Shown piece after piece: positions 63,245 through 64,000 of a stretch of 64,000 nt of DNA (the stretch's first letter is position 1; each line of letters opens with the position of its first letter). This stretch comes from Agilicoccus flavus (GTDB lineage: Bacteria > Actinomycetota > Actinomycetes > Actinomycetales > Dermatophilaceae). A program made the position numbers and the translations under genes. The stretch is taken from positions 62,001 through 126,000 of the forward strand of contig NZ_JACYXE010000009.1 in NCBI RefSeq assembly GCF_014857905.1, given 5' to 3'. The notes beneath the pieces were generated by a model, which worked only from the letters and a program-made list of their open reading frames with translations, searched no databases and was not told the DNA's origin.

Positions 63245-64000
63245 TCAGGGGATGATCCGCGCGCGGCGGTAGGCCTCGACGTGGGACGCGAAGCTGTCCG
63301 GCGTGGAACGGAAGCCGAGGAAGCCGGCCTGCCGGCTCTTCGTCATGTCGGTGAGGCATTCGAGGTCGCGCCCGAGGTCGCTGTCCGTGTGCCACCAGGA
63401 CGCGAGGCGGTCGACGTCGGGCTCGGCGAGGTCGTACCGGGCGGCGATCTCCCGCCACGCCTCGGCGGCGTGCCCCATGCGCCCCTCGAGCGGCTGGGGT
63501 TCGCCCTGGAACCCGACCGGTTCGACGTCGAAGAGCTCGGCGATCCGCGGCCACAGCCACCGCCAGCGGAAGACGTCGCCGTTGGCGACGTTGAACGCCT
63601 CGTCGGCGCCGGCCGGCGAGGTCGCCGCCCACACCATCTGCTCGGCGAGCAGCCCGGCGTCGGTGACGTCGGTGAGGCCGTTCCACTGGGTCGCCGAACC
63701 GGGGAAGACGAAGGGGGCGCCGGTCTCGCGGCAGAGGGTGGCGTACACGGACAGGGTCAGGGCCATGTTCATCGCGTTGCCGGTCGCGAACCCGAAGACC
63801 GTGTGGGCCCGGTGCACGCTCCACGTGGCGCCCAGGCGGGCGGCGCCGGCGAACAGCGCGTCCTCCTGCGCGTAGTAGAAGTTCGGCGAGTCCAGCCGCG
63901 GCTCGTCCTCGTGGAAGGGGGTCTCGGCCGCGACCTGGGTGCCGTAGTCCTCGAACGGGCCGAGGTAGTGCTTGAGCCCGGTCATCAGCGCGACGTGTCG
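63245..64000 (-). CDS. PRISE-type SDR (progesterone 5-beta-reductase/iridoid synthase-like), 5' end outside window
   Basis: About 251 C-terminal residues are visible; the gene enters from the right edge. MTGLKHYLGPFEDYG, then NFYYAQEDALF with the catalytic-type Tyr, WSVHRAHTVFGFATGNAMNM and FNVANGDVFRW are typical of the PRISE family of extended SDRs. These reduce enones with NADPH in plants and have many bacterial relatives of unknown substrate. The nucleotide-binding N-terminus is not in the window. Confidence 0.87.
   Translation of the reverse strand, partial: RHVALMTGLKHYLGPFEDYGTQVAAETPFHEDEPRLDSPNFYYAQEDALFAGAARLGATWSVHRAHTVFGFATGNAMNMALTLSVYATLCRETGAPFVFPGSATQWNGLTDVTDAGLLAEQMVWAATSPAGADEAFNVANGDVFRWRWLWPRIAELFDVEPVGFQGEPQPLEGRMGHAAEAWREIAARYDLAEPDVDRLASWWHTDSDLGRDLECLTDMTKSRQAGFLGFRSTPDSFASHVEAYRRARIIP

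Overview
The window is 64 kb of very GC-rich DNA (clearly above 70 %). Many genes overlap by 4 bases (ATGA or GTGA) and GTG starts are common. The gene content (WXG100 protein, DUF3263, DUF3349, XPB-type helicase, an MprAB/PepD-like set, CIRCE-controlled groEL) points to an actinomycete, probably in Micrococcales and perhaps Intrasporangiaceae-like. The family placement is an inference. I see no phage, insertion sequence or CRISPR array, so this reads as ordinary chromosome with several self-contained modules.

Layout. 0-8.6 kb: the start of an acyltransferase, an FkbM methyltransferase overlapping an XPB-type helicase, a benzoylformate decarboxylase with an aromatic-acid MFS transporter, and a secreted TAP-like hydrolase. 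8.6-12.3 kb: a response regulator, histidine kinase and membrane HtrA protease that form an envelope-stress set. 12.4-17 kb: WXG100 protein, PiT phosphate transporter with a small partner, two DUF3349 paralogs, an HD protein and a DUF4031-Nudix fusion. 17.1-20.5 kb: a GntR regulator, a DUF1537 four-carbon acid sugar kinase and a threonate-type dehydrogenase, with two palindromic operators. 20.7-25.2 kb: a class B penicillin-binding protein divergent from a LysR regulator and a penicillin-recognising serine hydrolase, then VapBC. 25.4-32 kb: groEL with tandem CIRCE sites, DUF3263, uracil-DNA glycosylase, SGNH hydrolase, an HxlR regulator divergent from a methyltransferase, and an aldo/keto reductase.

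32.1-53.5 kb is the most coherent part. A three-gene operon (threonine aldolase, SDR, DUF6421-like fusion) diverges from a selenocysteine-containing, molybdenum-dependent formate dehydrogenase (fdhA with an in-frame UGA and SECIS-like hairpin, fdhB, nrfD-like). Within the next 12 kb lie selD, tRNA-Sec (selC), selA and selB, followed by a molybdate uptake operon (modE-like, modA, modB, modC). The enzyme, its unusual amino acid and its metal supply are therefore encoded together. An asparaginase, an isolated cobF and a hypothetical gene sit among them.

53.6-64 kb: an acyl-CoA dehydrogenase, a PH/SHOCT-like protein, two tandem paralogs of an unrecognised family, a three-gene sugar ABC importer without its ATPase, a TRAP-type permease gene broken by a frameshift, a DoxX protein and a PRISE-type short-chain dehydrogenase cut by the window edge.

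Many first genes of transcripts carry a TANNNT box 5-8 bases before the start codon, which suggests leaderless mRNAs are frequent here.
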